Origin: Prevotellaceae bacterium
Lineage (GTDB): Bacteria; Bacteroidota; Bacteroidia; Bacteroidales; Paludibacteraceae
Length of the DNA: 52,249 bases
Reading direction: 5' to 3'
NCBI GenBank assembly: GCA_031271465.1
Contig: JAISVR010000021.1
Span: 1 to 52,249 of the forward strand
This document shows, piece after piece, positions 1-9,550 of the stretch. The notes under the pieces were generated by a model that saw only the letters and a program-made list of their open reading frames with translations, made no database searches and was not told where the DNA came from. Position numbers and translations under genes: made by a program. Numbering within the stretch: position 1 is the first letter of the stretch; each line of letters opens with the position of its first letter.

Positions 1-32
1 ATGTGAATCTGTTGGAAAAAGTCGCTTGAAAG

Positions 33-67
33 AAGAAAACGATGCTAAAAGAAATTTTCAGCATCGT
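33..67 (-). terminator. Probable terminator after the toxin/immunity genes
   Basis: An inverted repeat (cgatgct / agcatcg at 40-46 and 60-66, extended by an A/T stem) is followed on the minus strand by a T-rich stretch. It lies just downstream of the last minus-strand gene of the polymorphic-toxin locus, so it plausibly ends that transcript. Confidence 0.5.
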
Positions 68-138
68 GCCATAAATATTTAACTAAAATTTGTTGGTTTA
101 ATCATAGAATTCGCCAAATAGGACGGAAAAAATGCTTC

Positions 139-726
139 TTACTTCCTCGTTCCGTCTTTATTCCAAATAGTTGTATCTACCGATGGTAAAACCTCGGGAT
201 CTGGTATTATTTCTTCTATTACTGGGTTATCATACATTTTGTATAAAAGTTTTACTTTCAGCGTTTGAGGATTTTTTAATTCAACAGTTATTATACGACC
301 AATATAATTATAATCATCATAAAAATTTAATAGAACTTTGTTGTTATATTTCAATACAGATGGCAATAAATCTCTAAATCTGATACCAAATCTATTCTGT
401 AAGAATGAAACGAAGATTGTATCAGAATTTTTAACAACATCATCTACATTCTTATAATTCTCATTTAATTTAACAGAATAAGATTTTCTTTTTATGCAAT
501 AATCATGATAATCTATGTCCTCTTTTAATATATTATTGAGCCTTTTCTTTAGTGAACAATCAAGATAAATACAAGAAGGTAGGTTAAATTTGATACTTTC
601 AACAAGTAATTCTCCTCTCTCAAGTGAATCCAATGTTTTGTTAACATCAATAAATGTCATATTACCACTTTTTCCATAAGAAAAGGAAGTAATAAGTACA
701 ATTATTATCACAAACAAATGTTTCAT
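139..726 (-). CDS. Secreted hypothetical protein, possible immunity protein for the orphan RHS tip
   Basis: A 195-residue protein of no family I recognise. The N terminus (MKHLFVIIIVLITSFSYG) is a classic Sec signal peptide, so the product should be exported. The ATG at 726 is preferred over the in-frame ATG at 735 because it puts the lysine directly before the hydrophobic core. The gene starts within the stop region of the upstream orphan RHS tip (its TGA is at 729-731), so the two are translationally coupled. In RHS loci the small gene directly after a toxin tip is usually its immunity gene; an exported immunity protein would fit a toxin acting in the periplasm. That role is inferred from position alone. 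The body is rich in charged and aromatic residues with no visible catalytic motif. Confidence 0.6.
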   Translation of the reverse strand: MKHLFVIIIVLITSFSYGKSGNMTFIDVNKTLDSLERGELLVESIKFNLPSCIYLDCSLKKRLNNILKEDIDYHDYCIKRKSYSVKLNENYKNVDDVVKNSDTIFVSFLQNRFGIRFRDLLPSVLKYNNKVLLNFYDDYNYIGRIITVELKNPQTLKVKLLYKMYDNPVIEEIIPDPEVLPSVDTTIWNKDGTRK

Positions 727-728
727 AA

Positions 729-1610
729 TCACCATGCTTTAATATTATACCTCAAATCTTCTTGGATTGGCAAAAGATAATATTTCCATGGGTTATAATC
801 TCGCCACCCGATTGTCCTCATAAGTTGTTCGTAATCCCATTTATGTGCATAATGTTCATAAAGAAACGACTCTGGTAATCTCGCAAGATTTTGCGCTACA
901 TGAATGTACTCATGTCCCATAGTCCTATATAACTGTCCTTTTGAAATGAAAGCCATTTTGTACAGATATACATCACTACCTCCAGCTCTGTTGGGAACAG
1001 CTGTCCCTCTTACTAATTGGTTTTTCGCATTAAAAACCAAATCACCATTACGAGTATATCCTAAATGATTTGGAATCCTGCCATCAGCATAAAGATTATC
1101 AAGCCCTCTTATATTTTTACCAAATTTTTCATCAGAAAAAGCCCTTGCATATTCATTGGTATATTCCATTCCTTCACCAACTTGTACTTGATTACTTGTT
1201 GAGGGTGTTGTTGCGAGCTGGTCATATGTTGCACCTTTGCCAGTCCAAAAATTACCATCATGCCTATAAGCATCAATCCCGCCTGCAAGTCCACCAACTA
1301 ATCCGCCTACCAAAGCACCTGTTCCCCCGCTGATTAGTCCCTGTTTCAATCCTTCTTCAAAAGAAGCGCCCGTAATCCAGGCATTGCCTGCTCCGCCAAT
1401 AAAACTTGCTGCAAAGCCACCTGTGGCTCCTGTCATTGAGCCTGCAAAGAATCCGCCTGTTCCAACCAATCCCGATACCATACCTCCTGCTCCTACGCCG
1501 GCAACTCCTGTAAGAGCTCCCGCCGCCATAAACTTAAATATATCTCCCCCGTTGTTTGCCCTGTGTATATTTGCTGCGGCATTGAAATACGCGCCAAGTA
1601 TTGCAGGCAC
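729..1610 (-). CDS. Orphan RHS C-terminal toxin tip with HExxH motif
   Basis: The frame is open upstream from the GTG at 1610 to the TAA at 1638-1640 and reads STGEFWWVVPAI, matching the DPSGE junction where the RHS core of the big neighbour (2281-8877) passes into its variable tip. There is no signal peptide or RHS core of its own. Residues 1-115 are glycine/alanine-rich, like the linker after RHS cores. The C-terminal 150 residues contain MGHEYIHVAQ, a perfect HExxH zinc-peptidase motif resembling DUF4157-type metallopeptidases. I read it as a displaced (orphan) toxin cassette, which can replace the current tip by recombination through the shared linker. Expression as a separate protein from the GTG is possible but unproven. 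Length is 293 residues from the GTG. Confidence 0.65.
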   Translation of the reverse strand: MPAILGAYFNAAANIHRANNGGDIFKFMAAGALTGVAGVGAGGMVSGLVGTGGFFAGSMTGATGGFAASFIGGAGNAWITGASFEEGLKQGLISGGTGALVGGLVGGLAGGIDAYRHDGNFWTGKGATYDQLATTPSTSNQVQVGEGMEYTNEYARAFSDEKFGKNIRGLDNLYADGRIPNHLGYTRNGDLVFNAKNQLVRGTAVPNRAGGSDVYLYKMAFISKGQLYRTMGHEYIHVAQNLARLPESFLYEHYAHKWDYEQLMRTIGWRDYNPWKYYLLPIQEDLRYNIKAW

Positions 1611-1637
1611 TACCCACCAAAATTCGCCCGTACTATA

Positions 1638-2261
1638 TTACTTGGATACGCGCGGAAGTGGGGGACATTGAAATACGCTTTCCAATAACTCTATTCGCGT
1701 TTTCCTAACAAGAGATGCATCAATAAGTTCATTAAAATCTTCATTATTAGAATCTTGAATAATTGAAGTTAAAATTGTCTTTGCATTATTTTCTTGTCCC
1801 AATAATTTTGTGTTGATGGCATAATTAATCAACATATTTTGATACGATATTGACTCTGAACTTAGTGTATCAAGAATAGATTTATACAATAAATCCGCCT
1901 CTTTATATTTGTTTACCGCTTGTATCGTATCCTTTTTATATTTCTCATAAACAGAACCAAGCATCGTTTTTAAATCAGGATTTTCAGGATTAAGTTGTTC
2001 CATAATCTTTAATGTAGAAAAAGCATCATCCATTAAACCTAATTGACGCTGAAATATCAATTTATTCCAATAAGCAACATAATAGTCTGATTGCATAGCG
2101 GTAGCTTTATTCAACAATTCAATTGCTGCCGTAACTTTTGCAGTATCACCCAATAAACTCATTGAAACAGCACTATCATTTAATTGTTGCGCTTTATTTT
2201 GTGTATTTGTTCCATTACAGGCAATAAAAAACAAAAACAATATATAAGGTATTAGTTTCAT
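1638..2261 (-). CDS. TPR-like lipoprotein, candidate immunity protein of the RHS toxin
   Basis: A 207-residue predicted lipoprotein: the signal peptide MKLIPYILFLFFIAC ends in a lipobox cysteine. The remainder is helical and looks like tetratricopeptide repeats, for example the stretch with YVAYWNKLIFQRQLG and the later LNPENPDLKTMLGSVYEKY. The ATG at 2261 is chosen because a longer in-frame start at 2303 would overlap the RHS stop and bury the signal peptide. It lies 19 bp after the RHS gene and before the orphan tip, the usual immunity position. An outer-membrane or periplasm-facing TPR protein could bind the toxin tip, but nothing in the sequence proves this. Its stop codon coincides with the 5' limit of the orphan tip's open frame, so a recombination junction lies here. 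Confidence 0.7.
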   Translation of the reverse strand: MKLIPYILFLFFIACNGTNTQNKAQQLNDSAVSMSLLGDTAKVTAAIELLNKATAMQSDYYVAYWNKLIFQRQLGLMDDAFSTLKIMEQLNPENPDLKTMLGSVYEKYKKDTIQAVNKYKEADLLYKSILDTLSSESISYQNMLINYAINTKLLGQENNAKTILTSIIQDSNNEDFNELIDASLVRKTRIELLESVFQCPPLPRVSK

Positions 2262-2280
2262 AAATCTGCTTTTTTGAAAA

Positions 2281-5200
2281 TTAACGGACTCTAATAACAT
2301 CATTAATCTTTATAGGGTTTGGGGCAAGTATTGGATGATACACGGGAACTGTAGCTCCACCAGGCATATATACATTCCAACCTCCTTGAAAGTTTATATT
2401 CACATTACCTTTTAGTGGAATAGTAAATTTTGTTTCCCCCATAGGTCTAAATCCTCCTTTTGGAGAATAGTAGAGTTCTTTTGGAGAAAATGCCTGTGTT
2501 TCAATTGAGGTTCCGTCAATCGTTAATGTAGCTTGCGCATTAGCAACAACATCTCCATCTACCAATGTATTATAGGTATCTGTTGTTAATGATAAATTCT
2601 TCCCATTTTGATAAATTCTCAATCTCATTTTATAAGTTGCAGATTGAAATCCTACTTTTTCGTCTAATGGAACAAAACCAATGCGTTTATATGTTTTTTC
2701 GTAAATTAATTTATTTATTCCTTGTCCTAAATGATTCAATCCTGCATTCATTAGTCCAAGAGCCGCTCCTTCCCAAAAGTTCTCACCTGTCAATTCAGCA
2801 CCAATTCCGCCAGCTAATCCTGCAAAGGCATAAACCCCAATAGGGGAATTTGCTAAATCACCTCCATGCATCATAAACCCCGAACCTACCAAAGAGCTTA
2901 AACCACCAGCAACAAAAGATGTAAAAGCAGCATTAGGGTCATGGGTAAATGCAGCTGTAATATATGCTTGGGTATAACCATGCATAAAAGATCTGGCAAT
3001 TTCACCACTAAATCCCATACTACCAATCGGTCCATATATCCCTCCTACACCAGAAACCACTACCCCAGAAACAGCCCCGACACCAGCTGCTTTACTAAAA
3101 TCGCTCCAACTCCAATTATTGAATCCACCATTACTAAATGCTATACTTGCAGTATAACTTGCAGCACCAATCGTAGCTCCCCAACAAGCAGCATCAAGGA
3201 AAATTCCTATACCGGGTAAAAGTGCCGAAAATATAAACTCACCACTCGGGTCAGTAAATTTCAAAGGCGAGTTCAAGCAATAGCCAAATCGGTTGTAATT
3301 CTGCGGATTAAACGGGTCTTGCACATAGTTATCCGGCGAAAGCATTCTTCCCAATACAGGGTCATACACCCTGCCGTTCATATTTATCAAGCCAAACTCT
3401 GCCAGGCTTTCGTGCCCTGTATATTCGTAACTTCTATCTAAAATGCCGCTTTCGTCGCTGTATTCATTCCAGTTGTTGGCGTTGCGTTGCCGCCCCCAGG
3501 CATCGTAACTGTATCGTTCTACCACTTGCCCTGCCTCGCTCACAAGTGCGATGAGGCTGCCCAAGTGGTCGGTACAGGCATAAAATAAGGTGTTATCTAC
3601 TACTACTGCCACTAACCCCGTGGGAGCTGCAATGTAGTGGATTTTCTTTGTCGTGCCGTTTTGGCTGTGTATTTCGTAATCGCCCAAATAGGTACGGGTT
3701 TTCGTCAAACTGCCGTTTTTGTACCACTTGCCCTCCGTACGCTGCCCGTCGCTGCCATAGGCAATCACAAGGCTGTCTTCGCCCTCGGCAATAGTATTCA
3801 CCTTACCAAACGAGTTATAAGTTATCTGCTGGTTACGCAAGCTGTTGCCTTCGTAACTTTCTATCCGGCTCACGGCATGTGGTTTTTCAGAGTCGTACAC
3901 ATACGCACCTACGCCCGTTTTATAGCTTATGTTGCCGTTGGGTGCATAAGTCATGCTCATGGTATTGACGGTTGGCATATCGGTAAGTCCGTAATTTATG
4001 CCGGTCAGCCTGTCCAGATTGTCGTAGCTAAAATATTCTTCCTGGTCGGTAAGCGCATCTCGCCGGTAATGCAAATTTCCGGTAGCAGCGTTCCAGTTAT
4101 AATCAAGGTCAAACACATCGGAATTTTGATTTGCCAAAAAGCCGTTTGGGTCGTAATTATAGTAATTCACAATATTGTTGCCCCACTTAAATTGCGTAGG
4201 CTGCCCCTTGGAATTTTCGGCAGTGAGTTCCCATATCAACGCGTTGTTGCCTTTTTTTATTCTGCATAATGCTCCGTTAGTGTATTCGTATTTAAGCACA
4301 AAACCGCTTGGAAAAGTTTTTTGCGTGATATTTCCCTGCATATCGTACTCGTACTGCATGCTATAGGTTGTACCGCTTATCACCGAGCTTTCTTTTTTCA
4401 GCTGTCCGAATGCGTTATACTCATACTCGCGACGGTAGCCGTTGGGGGCAGTTTCGCCGGCAAGTAGTCCCAGTGCATTGTAGGAATAATTTATGTTACC
4501 TTCCTCAGATATTTTCCGTGTTATGCGCCCATAGCTGTCATACTGCATATCGGTGTTTTTTCCCCGTGCATCGCGTTGGCTTGTTAGCTGCCCAAAGTTG
4601 TTGTAGGCGTATGTGGTAATACCTGCATCGGGGTCGATAAGGGCAGTTTGCCGTCCCTGTTCGTCGTACTGCATGGTGGTAGTAGCACCCGCTGCCGTAA
4701 TACCGGCAGGTTGCCCACTGCTGTGGTACAAATAGTTCACCATATTGCCCGTAGCATCGCTTACTGTAACCACATCGCCTTTAGCGTTCAGGGTTTTTGC
4801 AGTGCTTTGCCCCGTTGCCGTGTTGGTGGCAGTACTTGTCAATCCGCTGTAAGTATAACTTATGCTTTGAGCGGGCGAGTTTTGCACTGCTATGCGCCCA
4901 TATTGGTCGTAAAGCGTATTGTGCAGGCGGGGTGTTTCGCCCGCAAAATACGGCTCCGAAACAGCTGCCACGCGCCCCCGACTGTCGTATTGCGTTTCGC
5001 TGTACAACGATTGCCCCAAAGCATTTTGGGTTTTCGTTTTTAGCTCGCGCCCGCGGGCATCGTACCAGGTGGTGGTAACAGGTCGTCCGCTACCGCTGCT
5101 CACGCTTTGTGTAAGGGCACCGCTTGGCATATCGCTACTGTTGCTTGCCCATGTAATACTGCTCGTTACATAGTCGCCCGTTGGGAAAAGTTTTTGTATT

Positions 5201-8200
5201 GGTTCTCCCCATGCGTTATACGAATAGCTGGTTTTGTTACCTGCAATGTCGATTTCTTCCGTGAGCAAATCGCTTATGGGGTCGTAGTTACAAGTACTGT
5301 AATGCCCTAGCGCGTTCCGCGTACTCGTTATCTGCCCCAGACTGTTCAGCCCGTATGTGGTAGTTTGGGTACTTACGCCTGTTGCCGATTTTTGTATGCT
5401 TCGCGGTATACCGTTGTAGAAGTTGGAATAAGTGGTGGTTACTTTCTTATTGGCGGCAAGGTTGTCAAAATCGGTACGAGTACTGAGGTTACCCTGTCCG
5501 TTGTAGGTAAAAGCGGTTTTTTCTACAAAAGATGCTTGCCCGTTGTAGGTTGTGGTTTTACTTATACTTGCGGGTTTGTACACATTTTGTGTACCCGATA
5601 CAAGCGTATAACTCATATCGGTTACCACCACCACATCGGTACCTTCACCGTAACGCACGATATTTTTGTTCAAAAGCCCGTTTGTGGAGTCATATTCGTT
5701 TACGCTTGTAGTAACCGTACCCGTGAGGTGGTCGGTCTGTACACTTTGCAATGTTTGCAAACGGAAGCGTTTGTTGCCCAAATCTACTATCGCGTTGCTG
5801 TTTGCTTCGGTAGAAATCGGGCTGCCGTCGTGGGTTTCAATATGGATTTCTTTTGTTGCCATCCTGTAATATGGTAGGATAACTTCGCTTTGTTTTGTTT
5901 GTTTCCGGTTTTGAGTGCTGTTATTCGCTACTGTTTTTTCAAAACCCAACAATCCCTTGCCCTGCAAATGTAGTAACAAATTTTTATACTGATAGCTGTT
6001 TGTATCCCAAATTTCATCTCCATTTCCATCTTTCAAGGCGGCATTTTGTTTCACTTCGCTTACCACAAGCAGCGGTATTTTTGCCGAAGCCACAGGGTAA
6101 ACGGCTGTAAACGAACTTTCCCGCTCATATACCGAGGGATCAGTGAGCAGTTTGTAGCTTATTGTCGTGCGGTTATTATTACCGTCAATAATCTCTGTAA
6201 TACGGCTGCCTGCCTGTGCGGAACTAAATGAGCGGGTATAACCGCTATTAGTTGCTTCAAATACATCAACCCGTCCATCACCGTCAAAATCACCCAGTTG
6301 AAAATTCATTTCCACCCAGGCATCCATAACTGTTTCCGAGAATTTCGGATACCCACTCTTGAGTCCCTTGTTGAACCAAATGGAATGAAACCGTAAACCA
6401 CCGTTGGCAATGTTAAATTGCAACAAGTCCTGTTTTCCGTCGCCATCTACATCACAGCTACGAAACATAGGTCTGCGCATATTGGAAGCCGTTGACCAAA
6501 CCCAAAATGTTGTGCCGGTATAATCTTCGAGTGTAATATAGTAGCTGGTTATTATAGTGATACGCGCATAATCGTTATTTTCCCGCACTATTCTCATTTC
6601 ACCGTTTGCCGCAGAGGGACCAGTATAATTTCCATATTTATCGTAAATCTCGGAGTATTTTTTTACAACATCATAAGAATTCGGTTTAATAAATATCAAT
6701 TCGTTCACACCGTCACCGTTATGGTCGGTAATACCGGCTATGCCTTTTTCAAAACTCAAAGTTTCGTAATTACCGTTCTGTTGCTTGATATACACTTTCG
6801 ACCGTAGCTGGGCTATATCTGAACTGGGCTCATTTTCGGCATAATCAGTTAATCCGTCGCCATTAAAATCTAATGCCCACATTTTGTCCGTACGGCGTTC
6901 TACTTTCTGGTTGGTTTGTCCTACGCTTGTAAAACTTTGAAAATCGTCGTTTACCGAGTAAAAGCCCGCTCCTGCTATCCATTTGTTACTGTGTGCATCC
7001 CAAGTTGATTCAAAGCACCGCAGGTCAGATTTTCCGTCCTGATTAAAATCTACCGAAGCGGTTTCAAATTTCAAGTCGGAGGAAGTACCCTGTACATATT
7101 CACCATCTTCATTTCGTATAAGGTTAAGCAGTGTTATTGCATTATTTTTACACGAATAGAAATAGTAGGTTCGATTGGTTTCTTCAAATACAGCATCAAG
7201 ATTTACCATATCAACCAAACAGTCATCCGACGAACCCTGTTTGCACATAGCGAGGTCATATACAGCCCAACCTGCCGAATAAACATCTTCGTGTTTCAAT
7301 CTGTATTCCTGCACCCCTACTACTATCTCCTGTATTCCATCTCCGTTAAAATCGCCTGCATCAACCAGAAATACATCGTTTAAATGCTTGGTCATAGATA
7401 TAAAATAGTCATAACTTAAATTTAGCCAGCCGGGAAGATTTCTCATATAGTTGGCTTTAAATTGATTGATAATATATTCACCCTGAGATTCTATCACATC
7501 GTAATCAAAAGTGGCTCTTGGAATTTCTATCGAAACTCCCGGAATAAGTCCATTCGGGCTACCCTTATAAATTTCCAAATTGCGTTGGAACATTTTAGGG
7601 ACTCTGTTGCTTCCGCGTCCTAAATTAGCATCATATTCAATATGCTTTTTCCTGAATACCACTAAATCTTGAAAGCCGTCTCCGTCAAAATCACCCTGCA
7701 TTATTTTATCAATGTTTTCGGCAGAAAAATTGGAAATAGAACGAATCAACCTAACATCATAACGACTTATATTTTGTATCGGGTTCCATTTAAACACAGT
7801 AGCATTCACACTCTCACCGTTACGGTTTGTTTGAGTTACTTCGGTAAGTTGTGATATTCCATTTTCGTTGCTGTATTTCAGATTGTAGCTGCCCGTTGCT
7901 GTGCCATTGGAATATAATTCTATATTTTCCAGCAGTACACTGCGCGATATGTTGGCATCGTACAATTTGCCTGTCCATGGGTCGCTGCGGTCGCTGTAAA
8001 TAAACCGAATCTTTTTGTTGGCGTAGTCTATCGAAGATATGTATACTTCGCCTTTTGTAGCATTGTTAATATAGTGGTAGTTTATGGCTACCCCATTGGC
8101 ATCGGTCATTTTGTTGAGCAGCCATGCCACGGTAGTTTCGGTTGAGCCGCGTTTTACAAGGAATCGGGCATCGGCAGTTTGTCCGTATTCAAGCGTTTTA

Positions 8201-8877
8201 CCATCGGTGGTTTTCACAATAAAACCATCGTTTTGTTTTAGAATAATGTTGTTTTGATCTGCCTCGGTACGAAACTCCGTGCCTGCCAATCCTTTTTTTG
8301 CAGGATCATTTGTGCAAATCAAGCGCATACCATCCATAATAAGTGGATCGTCGCCGGTGAAAAGAATACCGCTTGCCAAATTATCGTGATAAATATTATT
8401 TCCACTACGACTTATAGCAGATACACACGACAAGCTCCAACCCATACCCATAATACCGTCGCCTCCCATACTATTGTACATCAGCGATACCGTAGGTTGT
8501 ATTTCGTTGAATCCCTGTGGCACTGTAATAGGAACTGTGTAAGTAGCTGCTCCTACAGGCGATACATCTACCATGCCCTTTACTGCTCCTGTCGAAAGAG
8601 ATTGGTTGAGTACTCGAGGCGGAGTATTTGGGTCAAATGTATTAGCGGTAGGCGAACTGCCATCGTACGAACCAGCTACAATAAGCGATTTATCTATCGC
8701 CGCCCGCAACCTATTTCCCGCCGCAGCTGTAAACCGGTACCCGGGTTTAAACGCCACAAAATCGCGCGCAATATATTCTTTGCTTTGTGCATCGGGAATG
8801 CTAAGCGTATATGATTTTTGCCCGTAGCTACCCGCAAGCATACAAAACAATACAGCAGATGCAATTAATCTTTTCAT
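2281..8877 (-). CDS. SpvB/FG-GAP/RHS-repeat polymorphic toxin
   Basis: A 2198-residue exported protein with signal peptide (MKRLIASAVLFCMLAGSYG). Residues about 90-380 form an SpvB-type N-terminal domain (YTVPITVPQGFNEIQPTVSL, MGMGWSLS). Residues about 390-930 hold FG-GAP/VCBS-like repeats with calcium-type signatures such as DFDGDGFQDLVVF and DFNGDGIQEIVVG. From about 1080 come many YD/RHS repeats (YDSYGRITR, YDEQGRQTAL). The hyperconserved RHS core end (YDPVLGRMLSPDNY ... FTDPSGE) is near residue 1880. After it lies a glycine/alanine-rich hydrophobic linker and a C-terminal domain of about 130 residues (from LIYEKTYKRIGF) that I do not recognise. RHS proteins form a shell enclosing the toxic tip. 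No T9SS sorting domain is visible at the C terminus, so the export route past the inner membrane is unclear. The gene lies 50 bp downstream of a small T9SS gene. Confidence 0.9.
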   Translation of the reverse strand: MKRLIASAVLFCMLAGSYGQKSYTLSIPDAQSKEYIARDFVAFKPGYRFTAAAGNRLRAAIDKSLIVAGSYDGSSPTANTFDPNTPPRVLNQSLSTGAVKGMVDVSPVGAATYTVPITVPQGFNEIQPTVSLMYNSMGGDGIMGMGWSLSCVSAISRSGNNIYHDNLASGILFTGDDPLIMDGMRLICTNDPAKKGLAGTEFRTEADQNNIILKQNDGFIVKTTDGKTLEYGQTADARFLVKRGSTETTVAWLLNKMTDANGVAINYHYINNATKGEVYISSIDYANKKIRFIYSDRSDPWTGKLYDANISRSVLLENIELYSNGTATGSYNLKYSNENGISQLTEVTQTNRNGESVNATVFKWNPIQNISRYDVRLIRSISNFSAENIDKIMQGDFDGDGFQDLVVFRKKHIEYDANLGRGSNRVPKMFQRNLEIYKGSPNGLIPGVSIEIPRATFDYDVIESQGEYIINQFKANYMRNLPGWLNLSYDYFISMTKHLNDVFLVDAGDFNGDGIQEIVVGVQEYRLKHEDVYSAGWAVYDLAMCKQGSSDDCLVDMVNLDAVFEETNRTYYFYSCKNNAITLLNLIRNEDGEYVQGTSSDLKFETASVDFNQDGKSDLRCFESTWDAHSNKWIAGAGFYSVNDDFQSFTSVGQTNQKVERRTDKMWALDFNGDGLTDYAENEPSSDIAQLRSKVYIKQQNGNYETLSFEKGIAGITDHNGDGVNELIFIKPNSYDVVKKYSEIYDKYGNYTGPSAANGEMRIVRENNDYARITIITSYYITLEDYTGTTFWVWSTASNMRRPMFRSCDVDGDGKQDLLQFNIANGGLRFHSIWFNKGLKSGYPKFSETVMDAWVEMNFQLGDFDGDGRVDVFEATNSGYTRSFSSAQAGSRITEIIDGNNNRTTISYKLLTDPSVYERESSFTAVYPVASAKIPLLVVSEVKQNAALKDGNGDEIWDTNSYQYKNLLLHLQGKGLLGFEKTVANNSTQNRKQTKQSEVILPYYRMATKEIHIETHDGSPISTEANSNAIVDLGNKRFRLQTLQSVQTDHLTGTVTTSVNEYDSTNGLLNKNIVRYGEGTDVVVVTDMSYTLVSGTQNVYKPASISKTTTYNGQASFVEKTAFTYNGQGNLSTRTDFDNLAANKKVTTTYSNFYNGIPRSIQKSATGVSTQTTTYGLNSLGQITSTRNALGHYSTCNYDPISDLLTEEIDIAGNKTSYSYNAWGEPIQKLFPTGDYVTSSITWASNSSDMPSGALTQSVSSGSGRPVTTTWYDARGRELKTKTQNALGQSLYSETQYDSRGRVAAVSEPYFAGETPRLHNTLYDQYGRIAVQNSPAQSISYTYSGLTSTATNTATGQSTAKTLNAKGDVVTVSDATGNMVNYLYHSSGQPAGITAAGATTTMQYDEQGRQTALIDPDAGITTYAYNNFGQLTSQRDARGKNTDMQYDSYGRITRKISEEGNINYSYNALGLLAGETAPNGYRREYEYNAFGQLKKESSVISGTTYSMQYEYDMQGNITQKTFPSGFVLKYEYTNGALCRIKKGNNALIWELTAENSKGQPTQFKWGNNIVNYYNYDPNGFLANQNSDVFDLDYNWNAATGNLHYRRDALTDQEEYFSYDNLDRLTGINYGLTDMPTVNTMSMTYAPNGNISYKTGVGAYVYDSEKPHAVSRIESYEGNSLRNQQITYNSFGKVNTIAEGEDSLVIAYGSDGQRTEGKWYKNGSLTKTRTYLGDYEIHSQNGTTKKIHYIAAPTGLVAVVVDNTLFYACTDHLGSLIALVSEAGQVVERYSYDAWGRQRNANNWNEYSDESGILDRSYEYTGHESLAEFGLINMNGRVYDPVLGRMLSPDNYVQDPFNPQNYNRFGYCLNSPLKFTDPSGEFIFSALLPGIGIFLDAACWGATIGAASYTASIAFSNGGFNNWSWSDFSKAAGVGAVSGVVVSGVGGIYGPIGSMGFSGEIARSFMHGYTQAYITAAFTHDPNAAFTSFVAGGLSSLVGSGFMMHGGDLANSPIGVYAFAGLAGGIGAELTGENFWEGAALGLMNAGLNHLGQGINKLIYEKTYKRIGFVPLDEKVGFQSATYKMRLRIYQNGKNLSLTTDTYNTLVDGDVVANAQATLTIDGTSIETQAFSPKELYYSPKGGFRPMGETKFTIPLKGNVNINFQGGWNVYMPGGATVPVYHPILAPNPIKINDVIRVR

Positions 8878-8927
8878 AATTTATAAATTTCTTAATTCTC
8901 CCCTCCTAGAGAGGGTTAGAGGAGGCT

Positions 8928-9368
8928 TTATTTCTTAATCACTTTCCACACACGCGACTTCCCTTCCACTGTCAAACGAAGCATATATATCCCGTTAGGC
9001 GTGTTGGTAAAATCTATCCGGTTATTCATTTCCACACGCGAATGGTTCGTAACAATTTTTCCTCCTGTGTCGAACACCGTAAGTGTTGCTTTGCCGTCTT
9101 CGGGCAGTTGGGCAACATCAACAAACACCACGCCCGTGGTCGGGTTCGGGTATACCTGCACCGTTTGCAGCGCACCGTTGGTTTCCGACAACTCGCCTTG
9201 CGGCATTTCATCACCGGTCGTACCGGTAAATTTTGCCGAACGCAGTTCTTCCACTATCAGTGTACGACTAACACGGTTTCCCGCTGCATCGTAGCCATAG
9301 CTTATTGTCTGTTGAGCCCACACCATACAGGTAAATAGCAGTAATATAGGTAATATTATCTTTTTCAT
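8928..9368 (-). CDS. Small T9SS-sorted protein with an RHS-like motif
   Basis: A 146-residue protein: signal peptide MKKIILPILLLFTCMVWAQ, then ISYGYDAAGNRVSRTL, which matches the YD/RHS repeat consensus, then a C-terminal type IX secretion sorting domain (type A) from about residue 70 (VYPNPTTGVVFVDV ... NGIYMLRLTVEG ... WKVIKK). The start at 9368 is chosen because the upstream extension to 9476 runs through a dispersed repeat and would bury the signal peptide. The T9SS domain is cleaved during export and the rest is secreted or anchored by A-LPS. It sits 50 bp before the RHS gene in the same direction and may be co-transcribed with it. The single RHS-like strand suggests that it associates with, or derives from, the RHS protein; that is inference. 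Confidence 0.8.
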   Translation of the reverse strand: MKKIILPILLLFTCMVWAQQTISYGYDAAGNRVSRTLIVEELRSAKFTGTTGDEMPQGELSETNGALQTVQVYPNPTTGVVFVDVAQLPEDGKATLTVFDTGGKIVTNHSRVEMNNRIDFTNTPNGIYMLRLTVEGKSRVWKVIKK

Positions 9369-9477
9369 AATCATTATGTATCGGTAATTATCAATCCTTT
9401 GTGTTTCTGTACGGCAAAAAGCTTTGTCATTACAGGAACCATTGCTGAGCTTGCAAAGCATGACCAGCAATCGCATC

Positions 9478-9502
9478 CGTCATTGCGAGGAACGAAGCAA
9501 TT
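9478..9502. repeat. Dispersed repeat unit (cattgcgagg family)
   Basis: One copy of a short interspersed repeat beginning cgtcattgcgagg and ending cgaagcaat. The same unit recurs at 22787-22819, 22841-22867 (inverted), 22908-22940, 28417-28448 and 28466-28492 (inverted). Here it stands alone, between two minus-strand genes, in 180 bp that otherwise hold nothing I can assign. Confidence 0.75.
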
Positions 9503-9550
9503 TCAAAAACAACAATCGCATCCGAAGATTACTTCCGTCTACTCTTCTCC

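Noticed and set aside
3637-4269. Long plus-strand frames opposite the RHS gene
   Set aside because: They are antisense shadows of a repetitive coding sequence whose minus-strand product is clearly recognisable.
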